Below are positions 33,338-42,920 of a DNA stretch of 53,681 nt, piece after piece. Each line of letters opens with the position of its first letter. Within the stretch, counting starts at the first letter, position 1. The notes beneath the pieces are model-generated. The model saw nothing but the letters and a program-made list of their open reading frames with translations, was not told the DNA's origin and made no database searches. This DNA comes from JAVWJP01 sp036638975 (lineage in GTDB: Bacteria > Bacillota > Clostridia > Oscillospirales > Ruminococcaceae), in contig JAVWJP010000014.1 in NCBI GenBank assembly GCA_036638975.1, positions 1-53,681 on the forward strand, written 5' to 3'. Position numbers and translations under genes: made by a program.

Positions 33338-34789
33338 TTAGCTTTCTTTTATTTTTTTTATTATAAGCTCGGTTAAAACAGACGGGTTGCCCTTGCCCTT
33401 AGAAAGCTTCATACACTGCCCCATTAAAAATGCAGTAACATTGGTTTTGCCGTTTTTATAGTCATCTATAGTTTTGGGGTTAGCCGCAAGCACCTGATTG
33501 ACAATATCTTCAAGCACAGCGGTATCTGAAACCTGTGCCAAGCCTTTTTCTGTAACTATATCCTTTGCGGTTTTTTGGGTAAATATAATTTCTTCAAGCA
33601 CTGTTTTGGCGGCAGTATTTGAAATTTCGCCTTTTTCTACCATCACAAGTAAATCTAACAGCTTTTGAGGAGTAAGCGTTGTAGCCGAAATTTCTATATT
33701 TTTCTCGTGCAATATGCGGGTAATATCGCCAAGCAACCAATTTGAAATTGTTTTTGGCTGACAAAGCTCAAGTGCTATACAATCCTCAAAAAATTTATCG
33801 GTGCAAATGTTCTCTGTAAGCAAGTCAGCATCAAAGTGAGGCAAGCCGTATTCTTTCATATAGCGCTTTATTTTACTGTTTGGAAGCTCCGGTAAGCCCG
33901 CCTTTAAAGCATTTACATATTCCTCTGTAAGCACTATAGTAAGCAAATCAGGCTCCGGAAAATATCGGTAATCCTGCGCGTCCTCTTTGCTTCTAAGCAG
34001 TACATTACAGCCGTTAGGCTCGTCCCAGCGGCGTGTTTCCTGTAAAATAACTCCACCTGCTTCAAGTACTTCAATCTGCCGTTTAGATTCATATTCTATA
34101 GCATGAACAGCGCCGGAAAAAGAGTTTACATTTTTCATTTCTACGCGTGTGCCAAACTCATTTTGTCCTACGGGACGCACCGAAACGTTTACGTCACAGC
34201 GAATAGAACCCTCCTGCATTTTACAGTCCGAAACATCTATATATTGCAAAATAGCCTTAATGGTATCGAGGTATGCCTTAGCCTCGGCAGAACCACGCAT
34301 ATCCGGTTCTGAAACTATCTCTATAAGCGGTACGCCGCAACGGTTAAAGTCGACTAAGCTGCCTGCAAAGCTCTCGTCATGTATAAGCTTTCCGGCATCT
34401 TCTTCTATGTGTATACGCGTTATACCTATGCGCTTTGTATTGCCTTCGTCATCTAAAATTACATCAAGATGACCATGTTCACACAAGGGTATATCAAACT
34501 GTGATATTTGATATGCCTTAGGTAAGTCGGGATAAAAATAGTTTTTACGGTCTTGTTTACAAATACGGTTTATACTGCAATTTGTGGCGTGACCCATTTT
34601 TATGGCATATTCCACAACTTTTTCGTTAAGTGTCGGCAAGGTTCCGGGCATACCCATGCAAATTGGGCAGCAGTTTGAGTTTACCTCAGAGCCAAATTCG
34701 TTTTTACAGCCACAAAATATTTTGGTTTTGGTTTTTAGCTCGGCGTGAACTTCAAGCCCTACTATTATCTCATATTCCACTATTTTCAC
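33338..34789 (-). CDS. gatB: Asp-tRNA(Asn)/Glu-tRNA(Gln) amidotransferase subunit B
   Basis: A 483-residue subunit that binds and activates the mischarged tRNA. Seen are the IIVGLEVHAEL start, CPICMGMPGTLP zinc-site region, KNYFYPDLPKAYQIS block and the C-terminal YqeY-like tail. The start is a GTG at 34789, though a GTG three codons later is possible: AGAGG is very close to the first and 11 bases from the second. It follows gatA by 6 bases and ends at a terminator. Confidence 0.95.
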   Translation of the reverse strand: MKIVEYEIIVGLEVHAELKTKTKIFCGCKNEFGSEVNSNCCPICMGMPGTLPTLNEKVVEYAIKMGHATNCSINRICKQDRKNYFYPDLPKAYQISQFDIPLCEHGHLDVILDDEGNTKRIGITRIHIEEDAGKLIHDESFAGSLVDFNRCGVPLIEIVSEPDMRGSAEAKAYLDTIKAILQYIDVSDCKMQEGSIRCDVNVSVRPVGQNEFGTRVEMKNVNSFSGAVHAIEYESKRQIEVLEAGGVILQETRRWDEPNGCNVLLRSKEDAQDYRYFPEPDLLTIVLTEEYVNALKAGLPELPNSKIKRYMKEYGLPHFDADLLTENICTDKFFEDCIALELCQPKTISNWLLGDITRILHEKNIEISATTLTPQKLLDLLVMVEKGEISNTAAKTVLEEIIFTQKTAKDIVTEKGLAQVSDTAVLEDIVNQVLAANPKTIDDYKNGKTNVTAFLMGQCMKLSKGKGNPSVLTELIIKKIKES

Positions 34790-34795
34790 TTCCTC

Positions 34796-36256
34796 TTATA
34801 GTTTTGGGGCATCAAAAAGCCCACCATGAAGTTTTTCGTAAAAACGTGCCGTTTTAAAAAGTACAGGCTCGGCAAATTTTTGACCTATAAGCTGCATACC
34901 TATAGGCATTCCGTTTTTGTCTTTACCGCATGGTATAGAAAGCGCGGGAAGCCCTGCAATATTAACTGTAACTGTGCACATATCCCCCGCATACATCTGC
35001 AAAATATTATCTACCCGCTCGCCTATTTTATATGGGCCTGTGGGTGTTGTAGGCGTAATTATTACATCGCAATCGTTAAAGGCTGTGTCAAACTCACCCA
35101 TAATGCGCTGCTGCAAGCGCTTTGCACGTTTATAATATGCGTCATAATAACCGGAGCTTAACACAAATGTGCCAAGCATAATACGGCGTTTTACCTCTGT
35201 GCCAAAGCCCTCGCTGCGTGTCCGCTCGTACATATCGGTTAAGTTTTCGTAGTTCTTTGCCCTGTAGCCATATTTTACGCCGTCAAAACGCGCAAGGTTA
35301 GATGATGCTTCGGCAGATGAAATGACATAATAAGCCGAAATTGCATAATCAGTAGAGGCAAGAGAAATATCTTTTATAACTGCCCCTTCTTTTTTTAATT
35401 CTTCCAGGGCACTATACACGGCGGTTTTTACACATTCGTCAACACCGTCACCAAAATACTCTTTAGGTACACCTATGCGCAAACCTTTTATTCCATCATT
35501 TATGCCATTTGTAAAATCCTTTTGTTTAAGCTCTACAGAGGTTGCATCGCGGTTGTCCTTGCCTGCTATTGCACTGTAAAGCATTGCTACATCTTCAACA
35601 GAACGCCCTATAGGGCCTATTTGGTCAAGTGATGAAGCAAATGCCACAACACCATAACGAGAAACAGAGCCGTAAGTTGGTTTAAGCCCTATCAACCCGC
35701 AAAAAGCAGATGGCTGACGTATTGAGCCGCCTGTGTCAGAGCCCAGCGCAAGTATAGCTTCGCCTGCCGCTACAGCCGCAGCAGAGCCGCCCGACGAGCC
35801 GCCCGGCACACGAGAAAGGTCGTGCGGGTTGGCTGTTTTTTGCAGCGCCGAGTTCTCGCAAGAGCCGCCCATAGCAAACTCGTCAAGGTTCACCTTGCCG
35901 GTTAAAATATAATCATCTGCTTTAAGACGCTCGATAACTGCGGCATCGTAAGGCGGAACAAAGCCGCGCAATATTTTAGAAGCACAGGTAGTTTCTACTC
36001 CCTTTGTGCAAATATTATCTTTTATTGCAACAGGTATACCCGCGAGCGGAGATAGTATTTCGCCCGCTGCAAGTTTTGCATCAACCTCGGCAGCCTTTTT
36101 AAATGCCGCTTCTTTTTGCAGTGTAATATATGCCCCAACACGACCTTCGGTCGCTTCAATTCTGTCAAAGACCGAGGTTGCAAGCTCTGCTGCACTGCAC
36201 TGCTTTTGACGCAGCATCTTTGCAAGCTCTGTAGCTGTTTTGTTATAAAGCTCCAT
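34796..36256 (-). CDS. gatA: Asp-tRNA(Asn)/Glu-tRNA(Gln) amidotransferase subunit A
   Basis: A 486-residue amidase-signature enzyme that frees ammonia from glutamine. The catalytic triad is K79 (IPVAIKDN), S154 (GGSSGGS) and S178 (GSDTGGS), the same numbering I recall for S. aureus GatA. Its presence implies that Gln-tRNA and/or Asn-tRNA are made by the indirect route. The ATG at 36256 has GGAG 9 bases upstream, 12 bases after gatC. Confidence 0.96.
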   Translation of the reverse strand: MELYNKTATELAKMLRQKQCSAAELATSVFDRIEATEGRVGAYITLQKEAAFKKAAEVDAKLAAGEILSPLAGIPVAIKDNICTKGVETTCASKILRGFVPPYDAAVIERLKADDYILTGKVNLDEFAMGGSCENSALQKTANPHDLSRVPGGSSGGSAAAVAAGEAILALGSDTGGSIRQPSAFCGLIGLKPTYGSVSRYGVVAFASSLDQIGPIGRSVEDVAMLYSAIAGKDNRDATSVELKQKDFTNGINDGIKGLRIGVPKEYFGDGVDECVKTAVYSALEELKKEGAVIKDISLASTDYAISAYYVISSAEASSNLARFDGVKYGYRAKNYENLTDMYERTRSEGFGTEVKRRIMLGTFVLSSGYYDAYYKRAKRLQQRIMGEFDTAFNDCDVIITPTTPTGPYKIGERVDNILQMYAGDMCTVTVNIAGLPALSIPCGKDKNGMPIGMQLIGQKFAEPVLFKTARFYEKLHGGLFDAPKL

Positions 36257-36268
36257 ATTTTAATTCTC

Positions 36269-36538
36269 CTATTCTAAAGTATTAGGCACTACAACACACC
36301 CTGCTTGTACAGCGGGTGCACAGGCTAAAAGCTCCTCGCGCTTTACCGAAGGCATTATAATATCTTGACGAAGCTCCATTGGTCTTGATGAATCCACGTT
36401 GGTATAATCGCTTGTAAGCTCCGGCATTGTTTCTACCATTCCGATAATATCCTGCATTTGACCTTCAAACTTTGCTGCTTCGTCCTCTGTAATTTTAAGG
36501 CGCGCAAGCTTTGCAATGTGCATAATATCAATTTTCAT
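36269..36538 (-). CDS. gatC: Asp-tRNA(Asn)/Glu-tRNA(Gln) amidotransferase subunit C
   Basis: An 89-residue belt subunit that holds GatA and GatB together, with the HIAKLARLKITEDEA start and the NVDSSRPMELRQD block. I start at the ATG at 36538, which has GAGG 9 bases upstream and overlaps the ligA end by 11 bases; the longer frame opens with a TTG. The C-terminal VVVPNTLE end is normal. Confidence 0.94.
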   Translation of the reverse strand: MKIDIMHIAKLARLKITEDEAAKFEGQMQDIIGMVETMPELTSDYTNVDSSRPMELRQDIIMPSVKREELLACAPAVQAGCVVVPNTLE

Positions 36539-38534
36539 TTTTATCAACCTCTGTTTTTATATTTGCAAGTCTTTTAAATTCTTCTTCATTAATAATGTTT
36601 ATCCCAAGCGATTGTGCCTTTGTAAGCTTACTGCCCGCGTCCTCTCCCGCCAACAGGTAGCTTGTCTTTTTAGAAACGGAGGACGAAGTTTTGCCGCCTA
36701 ATTTTTCTATTATAGCGCTTGCATCGTCGCGTTTTAATGTTGGTAATGTACCGGTAAGCACAAACACAAGCCCTGCAAAGGTGTCTTTTTCTTCCGTTTG
36801 ATATGCTGTAAAATTAACACCTGCCGCCTGTAAACGCTCTAATAGCTCGTCTGTTTTTGGTTCTTTAAAAAATGCGCATACACTTTGTGCCATAACAGCG
36901 CCTATTCCGTCTATAGATGAAATATCTTCCTCTGCGGCGGCTGTAAGCTCTTTTATGCTATTAAAACGCTGTGCCAAAAGCTTTGCTGCCTTTTGACCTA
37001 TGTTTTTTATACCAAGCCCAAAAATAAGGCGATATAAATCATTCTGCTTTGATTTTTCTATGGAAGAAAGCAAATTTGCCGCGCTTTTTTCGCCCATACG
37101 CATAAGCCCAGACATATCCTCTGCCTTTAAATAATATAAATCGGCAGCAGTACGCAAAAGCCCTTCTCCCACCAACAGCTCTATAACAGCAGGACCAAGT
37201 CCGTCTATATCCATAGCATCGCGTGACGCAAAATGTATAAGATTGCGCAGTAACTGTGCGGGACAGGCAGGGTTTACGCATAAGGTTGCCGCTACACCGT
37301 CTTCTCTTAAAGTAAAAGAGCCGCAGGCGGGGCAATTTGCGGGCAATCTATAAGTTTTTCCACCGCAATGCTCGGTTACAGCAAGCACCTCCGGTATAAT
37401 CTCTCCTGCCTTACGAACAAGAATAATATCACCGACAGCTATGTTTTTTTCATCAATAAAGTCTTGATTATGCAGTGTAGCGCGGCTTACAGTTGTACCA
37501 GCAAGTGTAATTTCGTTAAAAACAGCCGTTGGCGTAAGCACACCGGTTCTGCCGACATTTACTTCTATATCCAACAGCTTAGTCGTTTTTTCTTCCGGCG
37601 GATATTTAAATGCTACCGCCCATTTTGGGTACTTTGCAGTATATCCAAGGGCTTCGCGCTCTGTAAAGCTGTCAACCTTAACAACTGCCCCGTCTATGTC
37701 ATAGCCGTAACCTCCGCGGTTATCACCTATATTTTTTATCTCTGCTATAACAGCCTCTATATTTGTAAGTTTTTTATATGATGGAATAACGTTAAGCCCT
37801 AAGGATTTCATATAATCAAGGCTTTCGCTGTGGCAAGACAGCTCGTGACCCTGTAGCCTTTGAAGGTTAAAAACAAAAATGCCCAAGCCGCGTTCTGCAG
37901 TTACCTTAGAGTTTTTTTGTCGCAGGCTGCCTGCCGCCGCATTGCGCGGGTTTTTAAACGGCTTTTCGTCGTTAAGCTCTTGCTCTGCAACCAAAGCATT
38001 AAAGCTTTTGTGCGGCATATAAACCTCTCCTCGAGCCTCTAAAAACCGGGGCTGTTCCTGTAGCTTTAACGGTATGCTGCGTATAGTACGAAGATTTGCG
38101 GTAATTTCTTCGCCGGTGTTACCATCTCCGCGGGTAGAGCCACGCACAAAAACACCGTTTTCGTACTCTAAAGAAACCGAAAGCCCGTCAATCTTAGGTT
38201 CTACAACATAGGTTGGCGCGGCAATGCTCTCTCGCACACGCTTGTCAAACTCGCGAAGCTCATCTTCTGTAAAAACATCTTGCAGGCTTCCCATTTGCAC
38301 CTCATGCTTAACACCGGCAAAGGTATTAAGCACCTCGCCGCCAACACGCGATGTAGGCGAGTTTTCATTTTTAAGCTGCGGATATTGTGCTTCTATATCT
38401 ATAAGCTCATGTAAAAGCTTATCATACTCAAAATCGTCAATCTCAGGGTCATCAAGAACATAATAGCGGTGACTGTGATAATTAAGCTCCGCAGTAAGCT
38501 CCGCGACACGTTTTATGGCTTCTGACAGGTTCAT
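36528..38534 (-). CDS. ligA: NAD-dependent DNA ligase LigA
   Basis: A 668-residue essential replication ligase. The adenylated lysine is K114 in EPKIDG. Further on are the OB fold, a four-cysteine zinc finger (CPACG...CVNPAC, about 400-425), helix-hairpin-helix repeats and a C-terminal BRCT domain (about 585-660, with FVLTGTLPTLKRDDA). The ATG at 38534 follows AGGAGGTG at 8 bases. It opens the ligA-gatC-gatA-gatB unit, an arrangement found in many Clostridia and Bacilli. Confidence 0.96.
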   Translation of the reverse strand: MNLSEAIKRVAELTAELNYHSHRYYVLDDPEIDDFEYDKLLHELIDIEAQYPQLKNENSPTSRVGGEVLNTFAGVKHEVQMGSLQDVFTEDELREFDKRVRESIAAPTYVVEPKIDGLSVSLEYENGVFVRGSTRGDGNTGEEITANLRTIRSIPLKLQEQPRFLEARGEVYMPHKSFNALVAEQELNDEKPFKNPRNAAAGSLRQKNSKVTAERGLGIFVFNLQRLQGHELSCHSESLDYMKSLGLNVIPSYKKLTNIEAVIAEIKNIGDNRGGYGYDIDGAVVKVDSFTEREALGYTAKYPKWAVAFKYPPEEKTTKLLDIEVNVGRTGVLTPTAVFNEITLAGTTVSRATLHNQDFIDEKNIAVGDIILVRKAGEIIPEVLAVTEHCGGKTYRLPANCPACGSFTLREDGVAATLCVNPACPAQLLRNLIHFASRDAMDIDGLGPAVIELLVGEGLLRTAADLYYLKAEDMSGLMRMGEKSAANLLSSIEKSKQNDLYRLIFGLGIKNIGQKAAKLLAQRFNSIKELTAAAEEDISSIDGIGAVMAQSVCAFFKEPKTDELLERLQAAGVNFTAYQTEEKDTFAGLVFVLTGTLPTLKRDDASAIIEKLGGKTSSSVSKKTSYLLAGEDAGSKLTKAQSLGINIINEEEFKRLANIKTEVDKNEN

Positions 38535-38643
38535 TTCTGTTACACCTCCTGCAAGATAAACATTTTTATAGTATATCTAAATACTGAAGCCTGCTAAAAG
38601 CCGCAGTTATAGAAAATTTTGTTTTTCAAAGATTGCTCTACGT

Positions 38644-38652
38644 ATTATAGCA
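38644..38652 (-). promoter_or_regulatory. Extended -10 promoter of the ligA-gatCAB unit
   Basis: TGCTATAAT on the minus strand (perfect -10 plus TG), about 110 bases upstream of ligA. No clear -35 box. It would give a leader of about 100 bases. The gap 38535-38674 holds nothing else I can name. Confidence 0.5.
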
Positions 38653-38674
38653 TATTTTATGCCAAAATGGTAGG

Positions 38675-39370
38675 CTATTTATTCATAAAATTGCTTTGAG
38701 CGTAATCGTTTATTTTAGAAATATTATTTCTTTCGTCACCTGTTACAGTTGTAAAAGCCCCCGGTACAACTCCTACAATAATTGTTTCGGCAAGGCAAAG
38801 ATTTGTAGAAACCTTGGTTTCAGAGCTGTATCCAGGCACTAAGGCTGTAATTGAAATAGCTGTTGTTAATATAAGTCTGTGCCTCGTTTGGTTAATTCCG
38901 GCACTGTCAAAGCTATTTTGAATATCACTTTTGACCGTGCCAACGTGCAATACATGGAACGTAATCATTGGCCCGCGACCCGAAAAAAACTGTCCTCCAA
39001 ACAGTGTGCCCAATGGTATTTTTAGGTTTTGTGCTTCTAATTCACTAAGGCTATTTACAATTGCCTCGGTAATTCCTATTTTTAATCGGTTAAGCTCCAG
39101 CATATCTGTTTCTACCGCTGTTATTTCTCCCTCGCTGTTTTTACTTAGCCGTACAAGTGCCGAATACGTAACATTTTGACGAGAAAGCTCCTCGTTTGCG
39201 GCATTATTTATTGCAGCTATGGCATAAAGCTGTGCCTGATATGCAGCCATTGTTTTTATAGCGGGGCGAATTTTCATATCTAAAAGCACCAGGCATAAAA
39301 GTACTGCGGTAATTATAATCATTATCTTAACAATATTTGCGCGTTTTTGTCTTTGTTTATAATTTTGCAA
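38675..39370 (-). CDS. yunB: Sporulation protein YunB
   Basis: A 231-residue bitopic protein with one N-terminal membrane helix (about 14-32) and a large outer domain. The VGTVKSDIQNSFDSAGINQTRH block and the PGYSSETKVSTNLCLAETIIVGVVP block mark YunB, a sigma-E dependent sporulation protein in B. subtilis. The start is a TTG at 39370 with GGGGGTG 6 bases upstream. It lies alone between radC and ligA. Confidence 0.9.
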   Translation of the reverse strand: MQNYKQRQKRANIVKIMIIITAVLLCLVLLDMKIRPAIKTMAAYQAQLYAIAAINNAANEELSRQNVTYSALVRLSKNSEGEITAVETDMLELNRLKIGITEAIVNSLSELEAQNLKIPLGTLFGGQFFSGRGPMITFHVLHVGTVKSDIQNSFDSAGINQTRHRLILTTAISITALVPGYSSETKVSTNLCLAETIIVGVVPGAFTTVTGDERNNISKINDYAQSNFMNK

Positions 39371-39406
39371 AAAAACACCCCCATTACATTAATAATATTC
39401 GGAGAT

Positions 39407-39454
39407 GCCTATAAAAGTGCCGAAAATTAAAAATGTCACTTCTGTCATATAGGC
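39407..39454 (-). repeat. Bulged inverted repeat between radC and yunB
   Basis: GCCTATA (39407-39413) pairs with TATAGGC (39448-39454), with an inner AAGTG/CACTT pair (39415-39419, 39437-39441). On the minus strand it lies just after the radC stop codon, but no T run follows. It may be a leader structure or a weak terminator. Confidence 0.4.
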
Positions 39455-39464
39455 AAAAGCAACA

Positions 39465-40148
39465 TTATTTTTTATAAAAAAGACCCGAATCTGCCAGAGA
39501 AACAGCTTCATCACCGGCAACTATGATGTGGTCTAAAAACCTAATATTAACGCTTGTCAGTGTAGTTATAAGCTGATTTGTCGTGTTAATATCATCTTTT
39601 GACGGCAGTGCAAGCCCGCGCGGGTGGTTGTGTGCCAAAATAACCGAGGTTGCGCCCAGCTTTATTGCGGCTTCTACTACACTTCGCGGGGTAAAATTAA
39701 CCGAGCTTATGTCACCGCGGCACATAAGCGGGCAACCTAACACCTTGCTTTTATTGTCAAGACACAGTAAATATATAAGCTCTGTGGTTTCGCCTATAAA
39801 CTTTGGCAGCAAAAAATTTATACTTTCATCGGTACTGCGCACTAAAGTACCTATTGTATTTTTATCATCTAAGTAGACTTTACTTATAGCGGGAATAAGC
39901 TTTATAAGCACCGCCGAGTTTTCTCCTATTCCATCAAGCTTCATAAGCTCCTCAACAGGTGCATCAAACACGCCGGAAAGCGAGCCAAATTCCTCCATAA
40001 GCCTATGGGCAAGCTCGTTTGTGTCTTGTCTTGGCACAGAATTAAAAAGAAGTAGCTCTAAAACATTATGTTTTTCAAAATTATCAAGCCCGTTTTTTAT
40101 AAAGCGTTCTCGTAATCGTTTGCGATGCCCCGCGTGAGGGTTATCCAT
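39465..40148 (-). CDS. radC: RadC/JAB-domain protein
   Basis: A 227-residue protein with an N-terminal helix-hairpin-helix region (about 1-80) and a C-terminal JAB/MPN metalloprotease-like domain. The JAMM ligands are H173, H175 and D186 in HNHPRGLALPSKDD. Despite the name, a repair role is unproven; some family members act on mobile DNA. I start at the ATG at 40148 with GGAGG 8 bases upstream; the frame is open to 40190. It is usually beside mreBCD in Bacilli; here it is beside yunB. Confidence 0.9.
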   Translation of the reverse strand: MDNPHAGHRKRLRERFIKNGLDNFEKHNVLELLLFNSVPRQDTNELAHRLMEEFGSLSGVFDAPVEELMKLDGIGENSAVLIKLIPAISKVYLDDKNTIGTLVRSTDESINFLLPKFIGETTELIYLLCLDNKSKVLGCPLMCRGDISSVNFTPRSVVEAAIKLGATSVILAHNHPRGLALPSKDDINTTNQLITTLTSVNIRFLDHIIVAGDEAVSLADSGLFYKK

Positions 40149-40189
40149 CGGTGCCCCCTCCCTTCTTTTTAAGCCGTAAAAGCTTGACA

Positions 40190-40218
40190 TTGTTGTAGAT
40201 TATTTTTTATGATATAAT
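40190..40218 (+). promoter_or_regulatory. Promoter of the pseudouridine synthase gene
   Basis: TGATATAAT (40210-40218) is a perfect extended -10, with TTGTTG (40190-40195) 17 bases upstream of the -10. A TTGACA (40184-40189) is also present but 23 bases away, too far for a normal spacer. Confidence 0.65.
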
Positions 40219-40263
40219 GCTATTATCTTTTACAAATTACACTAACAAAAACATGGAGGTATT

Positions 40264-41229
40264 ATGCGGAGCTTTAATATAAACAAAAATGACAGCGGGC
40301 AAAGAGCGGATAAATTCTTGACAAAAGCGGTACCCCGCCTGCCGCAGACACTTCTTTATAAATATTTGCGCATTAAACGCATTAAACTAAACGGCAAAAA
40401 ATGTGATGCTTCGTGTAAGCTTTGTGAAGGAGATTTACTGGAGCTTTATATAAATGATGAATTTTTTGAAGCTGCTTCTACAGAGTATGAATTTAAGCTT
40501 GCACCCGCGGTGCTCTCTGTAATATATGAGGACAAAAACATTTTGCTGGTCGATAAAAAGCCCGGTCTTGTCGTACACGAAGATGAAAGCGGCACACCGG
40601 ACACATTGATAAACCGCATTCAGCATTATTTATTCTTAAAAGGTGAATATAGCCCTGAAGAAGAAAGCTCTTTCGCCCCCGCATTGTGCAACAGAATAGA
40701 CCGAAACACGGGCGGAATAGTAATAGCCGCCAAAAATGCTTCGGCACTGCGCATTTTAAACCAAAAAATAAAGGAACGCGAGCTGCAAAAGCTTTATCTT
40801 GCAATTATTCACGGTCAGCTTACACCAAAAGCTGCAACATTAAAAGCATATTTAACTAAAAATGACAACGAAAACCGTGTTATTGTTACAAAAGAAAAAA
40901 CCTTGCAAAGCCGCACTATACTTACAAAGTACAAGGTACTTGAAGAAAACAAGCGCTTTTCTCTTTTAGAAGTAGAGCTTTTAACAGGACGAACTCATCA
41001 AATAAGGGCACATTTTGCATTTTTGGGACACCCGCTTCTAGGTGACACAAAGTATGGCACCGCCAAAGAAAACAAAGGCAGCGGTTACAGCTATCAAGCA
41101 CTTTACGCTTACAAATTAAAATTTTTATTTACAACAGATGCCGATGAGCTTGAATATTTAAACGGTAAAGAATTTACAGTTCCACAGGTATATTTTGCAG
41201 AAGAATTTAAACAAGGCAAAATAATATAA
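40264..41229 (+). CDS. RluA-family 23S rRNA pseudouridine synthase
   Basis: A 321-residue protein with an N-terminal S4 domain (about 12-65) and a catalytic domain of the RluA group. The catalytic Asp is D146 in NRIDRNTGG, and the LLTGRTHQIRAH block lies near residue 240. It isomerises uridines in 23S rRNA. RluC is the nearest E. coli type, but the sites cannot be fixed here. It has GGAGG 5 bases before the ATG and its own promoter. It is one of two plus-strand genes and ends 7 bases from the convergent hisB stop, with no terminator between. Confidence 0.9.
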   Translation: MRSFNINKNDSGQRADKFLTKAVPRLPQTLLYKYLRIKRIKLNGKKCDASCKLCEGDLLELYINDEFFEAASTEYEFKLAPAVLSVIYEDKNILLVDKKPGLVVHEDESGTPDTLINRIQHYLFLKGEYSPEEESSFAPALCNRIDRNTGGIVIAAKNASALRILNQKIKERELQKLYLAIIHGQLTPKAATLKAYLTKNDNENRVIVTKEKTLQSRTILTKYKVLEENKRFSLLEVELLTGRTHQIRAHFAFLGHPLLGDTKYGTAKENKGSGYSYQALYAYKLKFLFTTDADELEYLNGKEFTVPQVYFAEEFKQGKII

Positions 41230-41236
41230 CAAGCTT

Positions 41237-41815
41237 TTACAGGCTTCCCTTTGACGAGAGTGCGTTGCCTGACGCATTTATCTTAGTGGCAATATTTAAG
41301 CTGTGCGCCACCGCTTTATATATTGCCTCTGTTTTATGGTGGTCGTCTTTTCCGTACAAAGCATTTATGTGCAAGGTAATTCCTGCATTATTTGCAAAGG
41401 ACGAAAAAAAGTGTTCTGTCATACAAGTTTCATATTGTCCCATCATCGGAAAAGCAAAGTCTGCATTAAACACAAGCCAGCCCCTGCCGCTAAAATCTAA
41501 GCTGCACCATGCCAGTGACTCGTCCATAGGCACTACAAAGCTTCCGTAGCGCTCTATGTTTTCGCGATTTACAGCACGAGCTAAAGCCTGTCCCAGAACA
41601 ATTCCGACATCTTCTATTGTATGATGGCAGTCAACCGCTAGGTCACCTTTTACATTAAGCGTTATATCAAAGCCAGAGTGCACCGCAAACGCCGTAAGCA
41701 TATGGTCAAAAAAACCTATGCCGGTATTTATTTTTGCTTTTCCGCTTCCATCTGCATTAAGAATGATAAAAATGTCGGTTTCTTTAGTAACACGTTTAAC
41801 TTCTGCTGTTCTCAT
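41237..41815 (-). CDS. hisB: Imidazoleglycerol-phosphate dehydratase
   Basis: A 192-residue stand-alone dehydratase of histidine synthesis (no phosphatase domain, as in most Gram-positives). The metal-binding DHML (FFDHMLTAFAVHSG), DCHHTIEDV and the later MTEHFF and DDHHKTE blocks are present. The ATG at 41815 has GGGG 7 bases upstream. It is the last gene of hisD-hisC-hisB. Confidence 0.96.
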   Translation of the reverse strand: MRTAEVKRVTKETDIFIILNADGSGKAKINTGIGFFDHMLTAFAVHSGFDITLNVKGDLAVDCHHTIEDVGIVLGQALARAVNRENIERYGSFVVPMDESLAWCSLDFSGRGWLVFNADFAFPMMGQYETCMTEHFFSSFANNAGITLHINALYGKDDHHKTEAIYKAVAHSLNIATKINASGNALSSKGSL

Positions 41816-41827
41816 AGTTATATCCCC

Positions 41828-42880
41828 TTATTTTAAAATATGTTTAAATTCGCGTAAAAATTCCTTGTTATCCTCAGAGCTTCCAACAGTTATACGCAAA
41901 TACTCGCCCATTAAGCGAACAGCTATAGACTTTTTAAGAAGCTCCTTATATACGGCTTCGGCATTTTTCATCTTCATAAAAATAAAGTTTGTACAGCTTT
42001 TGTATACACATACAATATTGCTGTTTACTTCCGCTAAGCTTGAAAGCTCATTTTGCAAAATATTGCGCTGTATTAAAATTTCTTTAACAGCACGGGCAAG
42101 CAGCATTTTCTCCGAAAGTATTACTTCGCCTACAGCCTGTGTCAGTGAATTTACGTTATAGGGCGATTTTACTGCCTTTAAAGCCAGTGTAAGAGCCTCG
42201 TTTGCAACGGCAAAGCCTAAGCGTATACCTGCTGCACCCACTGCCTTAGAGCAAGTTTTAAGCACTATCAAATTATCGTAATCGTTCACACAGTTTAAAA
42301 CCGATTCATTCCAAAAATCCATATAGGCCTCATCAACAACAACAAGCGCATCTGTGCCTGCAACTATTTTTAAAACCTCACTGCGCGTAAGCCCCAGCGA
42401 GGTTGGGTTGCAGGGGTTTGAAAAAACAAGCAGTCTTGCGTTTGTTTTTTTTATGGCGTCCAGCACCTCATTAGGCGCTATTGTAAGGTCTATATGCTTG
42501 TTAAGGCTTTCTACTTTACACTCGCTAAGCGTGCCATAAGCGCGATACATAGAAAAATCGGGCTCCAGCGTAAGCATTGCTTCGCCTTTTTCTAAAAAGC
42601 CTGTTACAATAATACTTATCAGCTCGTCCGAGCCGTTACCCGCTGTAACGTCCTCTTTTTTTATGTCGTGTCTTGCGGCAAAAATACGGCAAAGCTCTGT
42701 CGCATATGGGTCCGGATATCGGTTAAAATCTAAATTTGCAACAACGCTCGAAAAACGCCCCGCAAAGTTATCGGCAAAGTTTATAAAGCTTTCGTTAGCG
42801 TCCATTTTTATTTTATATATGCCATCAGTTGGCTGATAAGGTGTAATATTTTTTATTTTATCATTAATTTTGTACGACAA
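41828..42880 (-). CDS. hisC: Histidinol-phosphate aminotransferase
   Basis: A 350-residue class II pyridoxal-phosphate aminotransferase that makes histidinol phosphate. The PLP lysine lies in TCSKAVGAAGIRLG, with SNPCNPTSLG and VVDEAYMDF blocks ahead of it. The start is a TTG at 42880 with GAGGGTGA upstream. It lies 40 bases after hisD and 12 before hisB. Confidence 0.94.
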   Translation of the reverse strand: MSYKINDKIKNITPYQPTDGIYKIKMDANESFINFADNFAGRFSSVVANLDFNRYPDPYATELCRIFAARHDIKKEDVTAGNGSDELISIIVTGFLEKGEAMLTLEPDFSMYRAYGTLSECKVESLNKHIDLTIAPNEVLDAIKKTNARLLVFSNPCNPTSLGLTRSEVLKIVAGTDALVVVDEAYMDFWNESVLNCVNDYDNLIVLKTCSKAVGAAGIRLGFAVANEALTLALKAVKSPYNVNSLTQAVGEVILSEKMLLARAVKEILIQRNILQNELSSLAEVNSNIVCVYKSCTNFIFMKMKNAEAVYKELLKKSIAVRLMGEYLRITVGSSEDNKEFLREFKHILK

Positions 42881-42920
42881 GCAGTCACCCTCTTTTTTTA
42901 TTATTCTAATTAAAAGTTTT

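Noticed and set aside
40184..40218. TTGACA with TATAAT upstream of the pseudouridine synthase gene as one promoter
   Set aside because: The spacer is 23 bases, too long; TTGTTG at 17 bases with an extended -10 is a better pairing.
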